Assembly: GCA_947581745.1 (NCBI GenBank)
Contig: CANPVW010000024.1
Coordinates: 1-5,667 of the forward strand
Length of the DNA stretch: 5,667 bases
Direction of reading: 5' to 3'
Source of the DNA: Candidatus Benthicola azotiphorus
Lineage (GTDB): Bacteria; Gemmatimonadota; Gemmatimonadetes; Palauibacterales; Palauibacteraceae
The notes under the pieces were generated by a model that saw only the letters and a list, made by a program, of their open reading frames with translations, made no database searches and was not told the origin of the DNA. Position numbers and translations under genes: made by a program. Numbering within the stretch: position 1 is the stretch's first letter; each line of letters begins with the position of its first letter. Below are positions 5,374 through 5,667 of the stretch, one piece after another.

Positions 5374-5667
5374 TGGCCCCACGGCATGTCGATCGGCATG
5401 GGCTCCAGGGCACGCGATGAGACAGTCTGACCCCTCCGCCACCCCCTTCTCTCGAGGCGTCGCGGACCGCTTGTAGGTGATGGCCGGTCGGGCCACATTG
5501 AGACGCCGGAAAGCCGCCCTTCGGATGCGTCAGCCCCCCGTTTCGGCGGGCCCCGAGGATGGTCGGACGACCGTCGGTGGTGGCCGGAAAATTGCCTCGT
5601 TCAGGCGTCCCGGAGGCTCGGTCGCGGTGACTTTCGCACCGCAGCCGTCACCTCGCCGAGAAAGTGA
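5374..5667. other. Non-coding stretch to the right edge
   Basis: I see no credible gene here. Open minus-strand frames from the right edge run only 45 and 21 codons before stops at 5530-5532 and 5601-5603. Neither looks protein-like enough to call, though either could be the last codons of a gene beyond the window. The stretch holds a hairpin made of GACG (5502-5505) with CGTC (5528-5531) over CCGGA/TTCGG, a second partial copy of the 5342-5367 hairpin, and the palindrome-like GGTCGGACGACC (5561-5572). Confidence 0.5.
5537..5553 (+). repeat. Second copy of a 17-bp terminator-loop sequence
   Basis: Bases 5537-5553 are identical to 5348-5364 (CCCGTTTCGGCGGGCCC), 189 bp apart. At the first copy the flanks extend the stem to 10 bp; here the left flank is a C-run, so only CCCG/CGGG (4 bp) can pair. 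It looks like a decayed or partial terminator duplicate. A 9-mer, GGCCACATT, is also shared between 5183-5191 and 5491-5499. Confidence 0.5.

Noticed and set aside
4968..5498. A 176-codon minus-strand frame whose stop overlaps the regulator start as TGATG
   Set aside because: The overlap looks like translational coupling, but the translation is Arg/Gly/Pro/Ser-rich with no hydrophobic core or domain, as expected from a random frame in GC-rich DNA, and it runs through the hairpin-rich stretch.

Overview
This is a 5.7 kb window of high-GC bacterial DNA with three complete genes on the plus strand, one 5'-truncated gene entering from the left edge, and one convergent regulator gene on the minus strand. 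GTG starts preceded by good Shine-Dalgarno sequences, compact spacing and GC-rich hairpins point to a GC-rich free-living bacterium. The gene mix (a lone acyl-CoA dehydrogenase, a TadG-like secreted protein, a NarL/LuxR-type regulator) would fit a Gemmatimonadota-like or other environmental high-GC lineage, but this is a guess: no gene in the window fixes the phylum.

Left part (1-1903): the 3' end of an unrecognised acidic protein, then a hairpin, then a complete acyl-CoA dehydrogenase of the short-chain/butyryl-CoA type with all signature motifs and the catalytic Glu at residue 367. A 369-nt non-coding stretch follows (1904-2272). It holds terminator-like hairpins, a consensus -35 box, reiterated GGACG elements, two CTGTACA copies and a palindrome abutting the next start codon.

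Middle part (2273-4122): a probable two-gene unit. The first gene encodes a small protein with two predicted membrane helices and a charged coiled coil. The second encodes a 427-residue TadG-like protein: one N-terminal membrane anchor of the Tad/Flp pilus family, then a large extracytoplasmic region with ten cysteines and a perfect EF-hand-like calcium loop. A strong 11-bp hairpin after it serves as a likely shared terminator with the convergent regulator.

Right part (4123-5667): a NarL/LuxR-type regulator on the minus strand. Its helix-turn-helix is normal, but its receiver lacks part of the acid pocket and the switch Thr, and it has about 25 extra residues that look like a second beta5-alpha5 unit. 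From 4969 to the right edge (about 700 nt) I see no convincing gene. The stretch is rich in ordered symmetry: repeats and inverted repeats next to the regulator, a chain of hairpins ending in a terminator-like stem at 5342-5367, and a second partial copy of that terminator near 5540. This stretch is the best place in the window to look for an undescribed RNA or regulatory element.

The acyl-CoA dehydrogenase looks metabolically independent of the TadG unit. The regulator could control the TadG unit or its own promoter, but only adjacency supports that.
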